A DNA stretch of 64,000 nt from GW2011-AR15 sp964428335. Lineage in GTDB: Archaea > Nanobdellota > Nanobdellia > Woesearchaeales > GW2011-AR15. The stretch spans positions 124,001 to 188,000 of the forward strand of contig CAYRXW010000002.1 in assembly GCA_964428335.1 (NCBI GenBank). The letters are read 5' to 3'. This document shows positions 35,891 through 45,179 of the stretch, piece by piece (positions within the stretch are counted from its first letter, which is position 1; every line of letters begins with the position of its first letter). Below the pieces are notes generated by a model. The model was given only the letters and a program-made list of their open reading frames with translations, was not told the DNA's origin and ran no database searches. Made by a program: the position numbers and the translations under genes.

Positions 35891-37039
35891 TTAAACCCTA
35901 TTTTTTTCAATTAGCTCTTTGATATCTTCAAATGCATACCTTGTTGCACGATATATTGTTTTTCTTTCATTTTTAATGTTCTTTTTAGGAGTTTTCCATT
36001 CCCATAACACTTCCTTTTCGCTGCTTATTTCAATTACTCTTCCGTTTATGCTGTCTGTAATCAAGATGTTGCCGTTTGGCAGCTCCTGTGAATAACCCTG
36101 TTCATAGCAAAAAGAATCAAAATCATATTCCCAGATTATTTTTTTATCAACAGGATTAATCTCTATTACTCGTGTATAAGATCTTTCATTATCTCCGTTA
36201 TCAAATATCAGGATATTACCATTTGGAAGCATCCTTGGAGAATGCTGTCTTTTTATCTCATCCTTCCCCCATGCCCAGACTATTTTTTGTGTATCCTTTT
36301 CAAGTATAACTATCAAATTTACTCTTGGCAAGCTAAGAATTATATTTCCTTCCTTGAACCTTGGATCATTGTCAAACCTGTTTTTTGGAATGATTTGTAT
36401 GGAATTGATGTGGTAATATTCAAAACTCCCATCATCTTCTGCCAAAACAGACATGTTTTTAGAAGGTTTGAAATCAAGCGGCTGCTTATCATGATACCTT
36501 TGAATTTCCTTTAGATTGTCAAAACTTGACCAGAAATCAGAGACGGTTCCATCTCTTGTAATTTTTACTATCTTATCAAAAATTACAGTTCTTCCCAGAT
36601 AGGTATGTTTTTCTTTAGATAATGTGTAAGCATCAAGGGAACCATCAACTTCAATATCATGATGAAATGGAAGCTGCCTTGCCCATTCTATATTAAAAGA
36701 GGCATCATATTTTACAAAGTATCCATCATAATTTGCAAATTCATATAACACATATGAAAAATTGTTAAAAATTCTTGCATATCTAGGGACAGTATTATTG
36801 TATTCAGGTATCAGCAGCACCTCATTGCCTTGCATATCTATCAGGCTGCCGTCAGCAAGAGTATATCCATTATATGACCTGTTGGTATATACTATAACAC
36901 CTGTAGAATTATTGCCACCTTTTGAGTATGCCAGGTAAGGCAAGGAACGCAGCGCATTTTCACTATAATCTGAAGTGCATCCGCATAATAGCAAAAAGAT
37001 TATCCAGTGCCATTTCATTTTCTTATCAGTATTTTTCAT
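35891..37039 (-). CDS. Arylsulfotransferase (ASST)-like beta-propeller lipoprotein
   Basis: 382 aa. N-terminal hydrophobic stretch ending LLLCGCTS looks like a lipobox, so an extracellular, lipid-anchored protein. Repeated propeller blades carry the ASST pattern: LPNGNILITDSINGRVIEI, MLPNGNILIFDNGDNE and WEWK/WEYDF. ASST enzymes move sulfate between phenolic compounds without PAPS. Several archaeal relatives are uncharacterised and some may only bind ligands. ATG 37039 is chosen over an upstream TTG. It overlaps or abuts the CysD-like gene, which links it to sulfate metabolism. Confidence 0.78.
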   Translation of the reverse strand: MKNTDKKMKWHWIIFLLLCGCTSDYSENALRSLPYLAYSKGGNNSTGVIVYTNRSYNGYTLADGSLIDMQGNEVLLIPEYNNTVPRYARIFNNFSYVLYEFANYDGYFVKYDASFNIEWARQLPFHHDIEVDGSLDAYTLSKEKHTYLGRTVIFDKIVKITRDGTVSDFWSSFDNLKEIQRYHDKQPLDFKPSKNMSVLAEDDGSFEYYHINSIQIIPKNRFDNDPRFKEGNIILSLPRVNLIVILEKDTQKIVWAWGKDEIKRQHSPRMLPNGNILIFDNGDNERSYTRVIEINPVDKKIIWEYDFDSFCYEQGYSQELPNGNILITDSINGRVIEISSEKEVLWEWKTPKKNIKNERKTIYRATRYAFEDIKELIEKNRV

Positions 37040-37061
37040 AACCTTGTTTTTGAAAATGTTC

Positions 37062-37913
37062 TCACATATATCCAAGGCTTCTTAATTTTTCCATATTTCC
37101 GCTGCTTTCCTTATCCTGTGCCCTTCCATCTCTTTCAGCAGATTTTGTATTTCTTAATTCGTTGATTATTTCGCTTACATCTTTAGCATGGGAATCTATG
37201 GGTGAGCAGCATGGTTCGCATCCAATGCTTCTGTACCTTTTTCCTTTATTTGACAGATAAAGTGGAACAATAGGAATATTTTCCTGACCTATATATTCCC
37301 AGATATCAAGCTCCGTCCAATGCAGCAACGGATGGATCCTTACATGGTTGACATCTTTTCCAAAGTCATTGGCAAAAAGGTTCCAGCCTGAAAGTTCAGT
37401 ATCCTGCATTGCGGCAAACTCGCTGTCTCCTTGTTTTTTTTCTTTTTTCTTAAGTATATTCCACCTAAAAAGCAGATCCCTTGGTGAAAAATACCTCTCT
37501 TTATTCCTTATTCCATGCTCATCTCTTCGTATGCCTGCAATTATCCCATCAAATTTTTGCTCTTCTATTATAGCCTTTAGCGCGTCAGTCTTTCTAGCAT
37601 TGCAGCACTCGAACCTTCCTTTCTGAGGCGTAATCTTGAGAAGATCTGCTTCATGGTTCTTTGCTATTATCAGGTCAAGCTGCCACTCTTTGGCGTATTT
37701 TTCCCTAAACTCATAAATTTCTCTGAACTTATATCCTGTGTCAATATGTATGACCTTGAAAGGTATCTTGCCAAAAAATGCTTTTCTGCAGAGCCATAAA
37801 AGCGTTGTTGAATCCTTTCCTATGCTCCATAATATTGCAGGATTCTTGAATTTATTATAAGCTTCTCTGAGGATGAATATGCTTTTAGATTCCAGCTGTT
37901 TTAGGCTGCTCAT
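37062..37913 (-). CDS. CysD-like ATP sulfurylase small subunit / PAPS-reductase-family protein
   Basis: 283 aa PP-loop ATPase. SIGKDSTTLLWL (30-41) is the PP-loop; FECCNARK, GCEPCCSPIDS and the C-terminal GRAQDKESSG...MEKLRSLGYM match CysD. CysD forms adenylylsulfate (APS) with the GTPase CysN. No CysN is visible in the window, so activity would need a partner elsewhere or a changed reaction. Its ATG overlaps the AlkP gene stop, and the ASST-like gene follows. This supports provision of activated sulfate for a surface glycan. Confidence 0.82.
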   Translation of the reverse strand: MSSLKQLESKSIFILREAYNKFKNPAILWSIGKDSTTLLWLCRKAFFGKIPFKVIHIDTGYKFREIYEFREKYAKEWQLDLIIAKNHEADLLKITPQKGRFECCNARKTDALKAIIEEQKFDGIIAGIRRDEHGIRNKERYFSPRDLLFRWNILKKKEKKQGDSEFAAMQDTELSGWNLFANDFGKDVNHVRIHPLLHWTELDIWEYIGQENIPIVPLYLSNKGKRYRSIGCEPCCSPIDSHAKDVSEIINELRNTKSAERDGRAQDKESSGNMEKLRSLGYM

Positions 37914-39808
37914 TTTTCTCTCAATTTATTTTTCAAAAGGCTTTTCCCATCAATATCATCGTTTGATTTGATTCCAAGGGCGTGAAGGATAGTTGGAGCA
38001 ACATCTATAAGCGACGCTGTGGTACAATTAAATTTTGCATTGGAAAAAATAATCCCAGGAACAAAAAACGGATCAATCAGATGGTCCCCTTTCCATTTTT
38101 TATCATTATCCATTATTGTGTCTGGTGAGAATCCGCCTATTGCATTCTGCCATCCCATCCTAAATCCAGGATTGAATCCGACAACTATATCAGGAGCATC
38201 ACCAACATGCTTCCCAGTATATATCTCATCTCTTCTGTAAACCTTATAAAAAACTTTTTTCTCATCAGAATCCTTTAACTCTTCCAATCCTGAAATTATC
38301 TCATTTATAGTCTTCTCCTTATCATGTATAATTCCTTCTGCTTCCCTGCCTTTCTCATTTATATAAATGCTTGAAAACCCAAGAGAGTATGCTTTTGTCT
38401 CATTCCATAAAACATTCTTAAAAAGAGGTCCTGCATTATCCATATTACCTTTGATTTTCATGAACCCTTTCTCAATGAGCCAGTTGTTTACTGAAACAGC
38501 TCGTTCGAATGTGCTAAATCCATGATCTGATACGACAAGAAGTAATGTATCATTTTCAATATTATCCAAAACATCTCCTATAAATTTATCTTTTTTCAGA
38601 TAATAATCAACAACTTCCTGATTTTTATACAGCTTCTTTTCGCTCATGACATGCTGCAGCCTGTCTGAGGCATCAAACACAAAGGCATACACACCATTTT
38701 CATTATTTTTGAATTCCTTGAATTCATGCCAGAATATCTTTTCTTTCTCTTTTTCCAGGTCATCTACCAGCATTAGGAATCCTTCCTTGTCAAGATTGCC
38801 TTCTATATAGCCGTCAGTCTCTTCAGGCATGCCAAGAGTTGAAAACAGCCCTACATTTTTGCTTAATTCTTTTGAATAGCTTTTTGGCTTTGAAATTTCT
38901 AAAAGAGGGTTTGCAGGATCGATATGTACAGCAGTCATGTAAATCTTTAGCGGATCAATGCTTAAGACATATGCTTTTGCAATCCCTTTGACTTTCCTTA
39001 AAGCGCTTAACCTGAATTCTATCTCAATCCATTCGCTCCAGTTTTTTTCTTTTACTTCATAATCCTTGCCATTTACAGAAATGATGACTTTATCTTTCAT
39101 AGTCTTTAATCCCATGGCTGCATTTGCATTTATTACCTGATTTCCTTTTCTAAGATAAGGGCCGATAATCTCAGTTTTTGCAGTATTATTTTTCAGGTCT
39201 ATCCTAATCAGTTTATTTGATGGCTTTTCAGGTGCAGACATTTCAACGCTGCTATAAATAGTATATCCAGCAAGGTTTCCTCTTATATCAGGCACTCCAA
39301 GACCGGAAAGCATCTTTCCTTTTAGATTTGGAGGGAAGGTAATAGGCCATCTTATTATTGTTGTAGGGATATTCTCCTTGCTTGTGTATTCCCAAAATGC
39401 TTTTTCACTAAACCCTTGTAGGTATCTTGTCCCAAATATTGTATTTTTGACTTTTGAAGTGCTCAGTTCAGGCATATAATTATCAGGGTTTCTTTTTATG
39501 TAATCAAAAATCCCATGCTTGCCTGGGTTTTTCCCTGTTGCCATGGACGTCCAGGCTACAGGCGTTTCAGGAGGATAAGTTGTGCTCAGCCTGGAAAAAG
39601 TCCCGCTTTTTGAGATTCTCTCAAAATTTTTCAGTTTTCCTTCCTTAATAAGCGTGCTTGTGAAATTAAAATCCATCCCATCAATCCCTATTATGAGGAC
39701 CTTGCTATACTTTGCATCCTGATTATTTTTTTTATCCATGTTAAAAACGATTGCTGCCAGAAAGCAGATAACTATGATGCTGATTAAAATCTTTTTATTT
39801 CTTTTCAT
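37910..39808 (-). CDS. AlkP-superfamily type I phosphodiesterase, membrane-anchored
   Basis: 632 aa. An N-terminal helix (6-23) anchors an outside domain. Metal site GIDGMDF (41-47); nucleophile block PPETPVAWTSMATG with Thr82 likely catalytic, then NPGKHGIFDY. Late metal motifs are SDHGFSTFER and KGDH. A large insert sits between the early and late motifs. The family hydrolyses phosphodiesters or transfers phospho-groups on lipids and glycans. Overlaps the small DPGTGS-type protein gene by 14 nt and the CysD-like gene by 4 nt. Confidence 0.85.
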   Translation of the reverse strand: MKRNKKILISIIVICFLAAIVFNMDKKNNQDAKYSKVLIIGIDGMDFNFTSTLIKEGKLKNFERISKSGTFSRLSTTYPPETPVAWTSMATGKNPGKHGIFDYIKRNPDNYMPELSTSKVKNTIFGTRYLQGFSEKAFWEYTSKENIPTTIIRWPITFPPNLKGKMLSGLGVPDIRGNLAGYTIYSSVEMSAPEKPSNKLIRIDLKNNTAKTEIIGPYLRKGNQVINANAAMGLKTMKDKVIISVNGKDYEVKEKNWSEWIEIEFRLSALRKVKGIAKAYVLSIDPLKIYMTAVHIDPANPLLEISKPKSYSKELSKNVGLFSTLGMPEETDGYIEGNLDKEGFLMLVDDLEKEKEKIFWHEFKEFKNNENGVYAFVFDASDRLQHVMSEKKLYKNQEVVDYYLKKDKFIGDVLDNIENDTLLLVVSDHGFSTFERAVSVNNWLIEKGFMKIKGNMDNAGPLFKNVLWNETKAYSLGFSSIYINEKGREAEGIIHDKEKTINEIISGLEELKDSDEKKVFYKVYRRDEIYTGKHVGDAPDIVVGFNPGFRMGWQNAIGGFSPDTIMDNDKKWKGDHLIDPFFVPGIIFSNAKFNCTTASLIDVAPTILHALGIKSNDDIDGKSLLKNKLREK

Positions 39809-39992
39809 TCTTCAGCCATTTTTTTACTGGAGTGATTACCCTGAGTAACACAAATCCTGAAATTATTCCAAAAATTCCAAGTATATATGACCAGAATGAT
39901 GAAAGAATAAGGCTTCCTGTGCCCGGGTCAATGTAGGCATAAGTGCTCGGAAGGAAAACAAATAGTGCAGCTGCAAGATAGGTAATTTTCAT
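39795..39992 (-). CDS. Small membrane protein of the DPGTGS type
   Basis: 65 aa: signal-like helix (4-19), the motif YIDPGTGSLILSS right after it, then a second helix (33-52) and a basic tail. Small proteins with the DPGTGS motif are common in bacteria and archaea beside AlkP-family phosphodiesterases, as here, but their role is unknown. It overlaps the AlkP gene by 14 nt, indicating a functional unit. Confidence 0.75.
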   Translation of the reverse strand: MKITYLAAALFVFLPSTYAYIDPGTGSLILSSFWSYILGIFGIISGFVLLRVITPVKKWLKNEKK

Positions 39993-40076
39993 TGAGTCAT
40001 ACTAAACTTAGCAGCTTTTTAAAGATTGCCAATGTTATAACTTCCTAATTATTATCTCTATACACATTGTGTTCAT

Positions 40077-41210
40077 TTACTTTTCATGATATTTTTTCAA
40101 TATCCCATGATTTTCGGCATTATGCATCACATTATCACAGCTTCTGATGCAGCCAACTTTTTCAACAAATTTAGGATGACTTTTTAGTTCCAGCCCTACT
40201 TTCCTGAAAGATTGCTGCCTTTTTCCATTCCAGATGCTGCTGAACCTATCTTTATTGATGTTCCCTGAAGGTATCATGACACCCCTGCAACATGGCGCAA
40301 CGTCCCCATTTGCAAGTATCCTTGAAAAAGTCCATCCTACTGTGCACGGCATCATATATATAGCATCGCTGTCATATACTCCTTTTTTTGTGGCTGCATT
40401 TGAAATCCTTCTCAAGAAATTATCAGGATTATCTATCTTCACTTTCCCATAGTCTCCTTTTTGGTATTTTTCTAGCACATGAATAAATTTCTTTCTTAGG
40501 TTTTCTTGCTGCCTTTTATTCAAAAGAAGCTTGTCTGTCGCTCCTTCAATAGAATCTACAAGGGTGAAATACACTTCATTTGCTTCAGCTTTTGCTGCAA
40601 TAGCCATCATATCCTCTATTTCAGTATAATTCAGGTTTGAAATGACATTTGAAACCACTACTCTTGTATTTTTTTTCTTTTCATTTAGGTATTTCAGGTT
40701 TTCCATGATCTTTAGAAACATTGCTTCTTTTTGGTTAGGGTGCGTTTTTATATATGTTTCAGGCGAGGCAGCCCAAAGGCTTACTGTAATATTATCAACT
40801 TTATTTGCAATCAGGAAATCAATCCTTTCCTTGTTCAACAGGGTAAAATTGGTTGTTATGTCAAGCATGAAATTATTTTTTTTAATCAATCTGATGATAT
40901 CCATGATGTGCGGGTGCAGGAAGGGCTCTCCTCCGCCTGTCAGCCTTATCTCTATTGTGCCAATCTTTTTCAGCTCATCAACTAATCTTTTTATCACATC
41001 AAAAGAAATCTCATCTTTAAACCATGAAGAATGCGGCTTTTTTTCCTGCAGCAGGGGAGAATAGGTCCAGCATGCGATGCAGTTCAGGTTGCACCTGTTT
41101 GTGATATCAATTACAACATATTTTGGCCCTTGGGATGAGAATTGCCTGCCTGAATTGATATCTTTTAGGAAGATATCCTCATAACTTTTCTTTTTTCCAA
41201 ACCAAATCAT
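40077..41210 (-). CDS. Radical SAM/SPASM protein, 377 aa
   Basis: Cluster CNLNCIAC (C40, C44, C47), GGGEP, SPASM cysteines including MPCTVGW, VAPCCRG and VGCIRSCDN. Closest in layout to the 26260 protein but without its Cys-rich insert. Likely an oxidative or epimerising modification of an unknown substrate. Separated from the small membrane protein gene by 84 nt and from the 592-aa gene by 39 nt; no single operon is certain. Confidence 0.83.
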   Translation of the reverse strand: MIWFGKKKSYEDIFLKDINSGRQFSSQGPKYVVIDITNRCNLNCIACWTYSPLLQEKKPHSSWFKDEISFDVIKRLVDELKKIGTIEIRLTGGGEPFLHPHIMDIIRLIKKNNFMLDITTNFTLLNKERIDFLIANKVDNITVSLWAASPETYIKTHPNQKEAMFLKIMENLKYLNEKKKNTRVVVSNVISNLNYTEIEDMMAIAAKAEANEVYFTLVDSIEGATDKLLLNKRQQENLRKKFIHVLEKYQKGDYGKVKIDNPDNFLRRISNAATKKGVYDSDAIYMMPCTVGWTFSRILANGDVAPCCRGVMIPSGNINKDRFSSIWNGKRQQSFRKVGLELKSHPKFVEKVGCIRSCDNVMHNAENHGILKKYHEK

Positions 41211-41249
41211 TCAAAAGAAGAAGCTTTTAGCGTATAAATTATTAACTGT

Positions 41250-43028
41250 TCATCTTTCGACAAACCTATCAATCTTGAAATTTTTTATGGTTTCCATCAT
41301 ATATGTATTCTGGTCATGGTTATCGCATGAATCACAGAAAGGGTCATAAAGCGGCTTTCCAAACATATCAACAGGATTTTCCTTATGCATTATAAGGCCA
41401 TCATTCCTATACCTTGTATAAGCGTCAGACTGCCATATGTCCCTAAAGCTCTTTTTTTCATCAATCCTTCCTATATGCCTAACACCGCAGCAAAAAGATA
41501 CAAGGTTGTTAAGGTCAATATATGCAAAATGCCAGCCGACATAGCACCCTTGGTGCAGCAGGCCTTTTTTTGACCAGTCACCTTTTTTTTCATCAAAGTG
41601 CTTCAGTTCAAAATCAACAAATGAGCTGAAATTCACTCCTGCGCTTTTGCAGATTATCCTTGCTTCTTCGATAAGCTCCCTTGTCCTTTGCATCTCTTCT
41701 TCAGAAAGCTTCAGTTCCTTGACCATATAAGGCGAAAGGTGTGTCATCTGCAGCCAAAGCGTATTTGCTCCCATTTCAGCAGCCATGTGTGCCATCTTTG
41801 GTATCTCATAGTAGTTTCTCTTATTTATTGCATGAAGAATCACAATCTCAGGCGCATTCCTTTTTATTTTTGCCTTAGAAAGCATCTTGACATTCTCCTG
41901 GATTATCTTCACATATTTTTTATCTGTTCCTGGTCTAATTTTCTTGAAAGTTTCCTCAGATGCCCAGGACATGCTTACAGTTACAGTGTGGCATGTGCCG
42001 TCAATTATCTTGTCTATGAACCTATTCAGCAGCATGCCGTTTGTTGAAAAGTTAAATTGCATCCTATTTTTTTTGATTGATTCGATGACTTCACTGAAAT
42101 GAGGATATGTCGTCGGCTCTCCTTCTCCTACAAAGATTGCAATCTCTGTTCCCATATCTTTTGCCTGTTCCAGGACTCCTGTGACAACATTTAGTTCCAG
42201 GATAGGGTTCATTTCCTTTAGCTCTTTTTCCCTGACACCTTTCCCCCTAAATGGCGAGAAAGTCCTGCAATACACGCAGTCAGTATTGCATCTGGCATTA
42301 GCATTGAAAAGAAGATATCTCGGACCTGTAAAAACATCCTTAAATACCGGGCCAAGGGACCTAAGCATTTCCTTTTCCTTGAAGTCTTTTTTTCCTGCTT
42401 GTGTTTCAATTGTCTCAAGTATGTGTTTTAAGTCCCTGTCAGTCATCATCAATTTGATATTATCTTTTTTTGATATCCTCACCAGCTCATCAAGATAGCT
42501 GTAAAATCTTTTTTTTATGCTGGTGAACGGAGTTAAGTTAAACTTTGGCAGGTTTCTTTCCTCCAGTCCTCTTGATTTTCTTACAAAATTATAAATTCTG
42601 TCCAGCTTGAAGAAATTCGTCCTTCTAATTCCTATTATTGCGGGGTATTTTTTATGTTTTTTAAGCACATAAGCCTGTCTGAAAAAATCGCCTTCATCCA
42701 GTTCCACACCCCATCTATGGTTTTCAGAAGTGTCTCCGCAAAGGAAAACAGAATTTGTATTGTTATGGCGGGGGGCATATTTCCTGCTCTTTAATTGTTT
42801 AAGAAAATTTATCTTCTCCTTGGATGATGTAAACAGGGTTAAAATCCTGCTCTGGTTCTTAGATTTCAGATTCTGCATTTCCGACAATGCTTTTTTTTCT
42901 TCAAATAACTTTTTCCCTGGCTGAAGGATAGGCGTGAAATCTTTTTCAATTTCTTTTGGGATTATCAGTTTGCCTGGCCTATATATCAGCTCTTCACTAT
43001 TTTCTGCTTTAGGCATTAAATATCTCAT
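41250..43028 (-). CDS. Radical SAM/SPASM protein with long N-terminal domain, copy 2
   Basis: 592 aa. Paralogue of 34162-35853 over the full length. The N-terminal domain has HRWGVELDEGDFFRQ and IGIRRTNFFKLDRI, then FTGPR before the core. Cluster CNTDCVYC (C247, C251, C254). The SAM motif reads GEGEP instead of GGAEP. The C-terminal part ends DPFCDSCDNHDQNT. The shared N-terminal domain probably recognises the substrate. Confidence 0.83.
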   Translation of the reverse strand: MRYLMPKAENSEELIYRPGKLIIPKEIEKDFTPILQPGKKLFEEKKALSEMQNLKSKNQSRILTLFTSSKEKINFLKQLKSRKYAPRHNNTNSVFLCGDTSENHRWGVELDEGDFFRQAYVLKKHKKYPAIIGIRRTNFFKLDRIYNFVRKSRGLEERNLPKFNLTPFTSIKKRFYSYLDELVRISKKDNIKLMMTDRDLKHILETIETQAGKKDFKEKEMLRSLGPVFKDVFTGPRYLLFNANARCNTDCVYCRTFSPFRGKGVREKELKEMNPILELNVVTGVLEQAKDMGTEIAIFVGEGEPTTYPHFSEVIESIKKNRMQFNFSTNGMLLNRFIDKIIDGTCHTVTVSMSWASEETFKKIRPGTDKKYVKIIQENVKMLSKAKIKRNAPEIVILHAINKRNYYEIPKMAHMAAEMGANTLWLQMTHLSPYMVKELKLSEEEMQRTRELIEEARIICKSAGVNFSSFVDFELKHFDEKKGDWSKKGLLHQGCYVGWHFAYIDLNNLVSFCCGVRHIGRIDEKKSFRDIWQSDAYTRYRNDGLIMHKENPVDMFGKPLYDPFCDSCDNHDQNTYMMETIKNFKIDRFVER

Positions 43029-43115
43029 AGTCTGACAATAGTAAGTATGCTTTTAAGGATTTGCTTTAATGATTGATATCTTAACTTGCCTGTTTATTAT
43101 CCAATCAAGAAATAG

Positions 43116-44129
43116 CTAAGCCATCAATTCTTCATATCTGCAGTTCAGCTGAAAATGGCATACCTTCTTACAGACAGCAATCTCTTTTCTTCTTTGGTTT
43201 GCAAGAGCAGAATAAAATATCTCTTGCAGTGTATTTTTCTTTATGTTTCCGACAGATGGCATGAATGAGCATATATGTATGTCTCCGCTATTGCTGCAAT
43301 TTACATAAAAATCACCTACATTACATTGTTTGGAAAGCTTCATGGCATTAGGGTTTTCATAATACTTTCTCCAAAAATTTAACTGGTTAACGGGGTTTGT
43401 TATTAGGTTGTCTCTTTCTCTAAGAAAAATAAGCTCATCCAATCTTTTATTTAGCAATTTCAAATCTTTTGGCCAAAGTATGTTGTCCTCCCACCAGGCT
43501 TCTTTTTTTTCCTGGCGAAAATCCTGGACCAAAAATTGAAAGCTGACATAATCTGCAAAGTTATTTTCTTTTAGCCATAGCACAAACTCAGGCAATTCAT
43601 CTATATTCTTGTTTGTTATTACAGTAAGTATGTGTATCTTGACATTCTTATTTAGTTTTCTAACATTCTTGATTGCAGCAACTACTCTTTCAAATCCAAC
43701 TTTGGCTCTTGTAAAATTATTTGTTTCCTTGAAACCATCAAGAGATATGACAAGCCTTTCTATTCCAGAAGAAACAATTGATTTTGCATATTTAATGTCT
43801 GAAAACCTATATCCGTTCGTTGTTATTGACGGCTTTATCTTTAATTCCATGCAATATTTTACAATCTCTCTTAAATCAGGCCTGATTGTCGGTTCGCCTC
43901 CAATGAGGGTTACTAATGTATCCTTTGTTCGCCATCTGCTGATGCCCTTCAGGTATTTTTTAACGTAAATTAGCTCAAGGTCTTTTGTATGCTCTTTCCA
44001 GTATGAACAATACAAGCATTTAGAATTGCACCTTACTGTAAGCTCTATATCAAAGCTGTTTGGGATAAGATTCATTGTTTTAAGATTTGGTTTTTGCCTT
44101 AAAAACAATGAGGTCAATTTCTTAAACAT
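43116..44129 (-). CDS. Radical SAM protein, pair member 1
   Basis: 337 aa. Cluster CNSKCLYC (C34, C38, C41); SAM motif GGEPTIRPD; a short C-terminal Cys-containing region (KQCNVGDF, CSFMPS, CKKVCHFQLNCRYE), probably a SPASM-like cluster. ATG 44129 is chosen because the longer frame starts with TTG. Paralogue of the next gene upstream; 16 nt between them implies co-transcription. Confidence 0.82.
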   Translation of the reverse strand: MFKKLTSLFLRQKPNLKTMNLIPNSFDIELTVRCNSKCLYCSYWKEHTKDLELIYVKKYLKGISRWRTKDTLVTLIGGEPTIRPDLREIVKYCMELKIKPSITTNGYRFSDIKYAKSIVSSGIERLVISLDGFKETNNFTRAKVGFERVVAAIKNVRKLNKNVKIHILTVITNKNIDELPEFVLWLKENNFADYVSFQFLVQDFRQEKKEAWWEDNILWPKDLKLLNKRLDELIFLRERDNLITNPVNQLNFWRKYYENPNAMKLSKQCNVGDFYVNCSNSGDIHICSFMPSVGNIKKNTLQEIFYSALANQRRKEIAVCKKVCHFQLNCRYEELMA

Positions 44130-44145
44130 AGCAGTACTCAATATT

Positions 44146-45159
44146 TTACTCTATATTAACTTTATCGGATATATTTTCGTGATTGTTAATCTGAAGCAGA
44201 TCGTACCTGCAATTAACATGCCAGTGGCATGTTTTTTCACATTTATGAATGTTTTCTCTGACTTTATCAGCCTCCTTTGAATAAAAAAGTTCACTGACTG
44301 TACTTGTCCTGATATTTCCGATTGGCTCATCGATTAAGCCGCAAAGATGGATATCACCATTAGAAGTTAGCATGATATGAAAATCACCAAAATTGCAGTT
44401 TGTGCTTTTTTTGAATTGGGTTGGATTCTGGAAGTATTTTTTCCAGAAGATGAACTGTGATTCTTTTGTATTGACTTTCAATATAGATCTTTTTTTGAAC
44501 ATGATAAGTTCATCCAATATGCCGTTCAGCTCTTGTAGGTCCTTTGGCCATAAATGATTATTTTTCCACCAAGTCTTATCTTCCAAATCAAGATTTGGGA
44601 AGTCCATTGACAATGCCTGGAAGCTATAGTAGTCAGCAAGCTTTTCCTTTTCTACCCAACGCAGGAATGCAGGCAATATCTTATAATTGGTAGAACATAT
44701 CACAGACTGGATTGTTATCAGCATCTTTTCATTTAGTTTTCTTATGTTTCTTATTGCATTGATTGTTTTTTTAAAATTTCCAGCCCCTCTCATGCTATCG
44801 TTTTCATCTTCAAACCCTTCTAATGAAACAGTTATTGTTTCTATTCCTGAAGACACTATTTTCTTTGCATAATCAATATCAGCAAGCCTATAGCCATTCG
44901 TTGTTATTGCAGCTTTAAAGCCTAATTTTTGGCATATATAAAGAATTATGTCAAGGTCATCCCTTAAAGTAGGCTCGCCACCCAGAATCTCTATCTGAGT
45001 TCCTTTCGGGGTAAGGTTCCTAAGTCCATAAATGAATTTGAGCACATACTTCAATTCAAGATTTGGAGATTTATCAAGCCAATAATGGCAGAAATTGCAT
45101 CTGGAATCGCAATTCAATGTAAGTAAGATATCAACTGAAGTTGGTAAAATTTTCTGCAT
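44146..45159 (-). CDS. Radical SAM protein, pair member 2
   Basis: 337 aa. Cluster CDSRCNFC (C17, C21, C24); GGEPTLRDD; C-terminal Cys set NCNFGDF, LCGL, CEKTCHWHVNCRYD matching pair member 1. The two probably act in sequence on the same substrate or as a heterodimer. It follows the 497-aa B12/radical SAM gene by 20 nt. Confidence 0.82.
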   Translation of the reverse strand: MQKILPTSVDILLTLNCDSRCNFCHYWLDKSPNLELKYVLKFIYGLRNLTPKGTQIEILGGEPTLRDDLDIILYICQKLGFKAAITTNGYRLADIDYAKKIVSSGIETITVSLEGFEDENDSMRGAGNFKKTINAIRNIRKLNEKMLITIQSVICSTNYKILPAFLRWVEKEKLADYYSFQALSMDFPNLDLEDKTWWKNNHLWPKDLQELNGILDELIMFKKRSILKVNTKESQFIFWKKYFQNPTQFKKSTNCNFGDFHIMLTSNGDIHLCGLIDEPIGNIRTSTVSELFYSKEADKVRENIHKCEKTCHWHVNCRYDLLQINNHENISDKVNIE

Positions 45160-45179
45160 TTCTTTAAATCAAATGACAT

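Noticed and set aside
35854..35910. 19-residue N-terminal extension of the 563-aa radical SAM protein starting at a TTG
   Set aside because: The TATA box at 35876-35883 and leaderless spacing favour the ATG at 35853; the extension would be upstream of the transcript.
37062..37913. Calling the PP-loop protein a phosphoadenylylsulfate reductase (CysH)
   Set aside because: The C-terminal GRAQDKESSG segment and overall length match CysD better than CysH.
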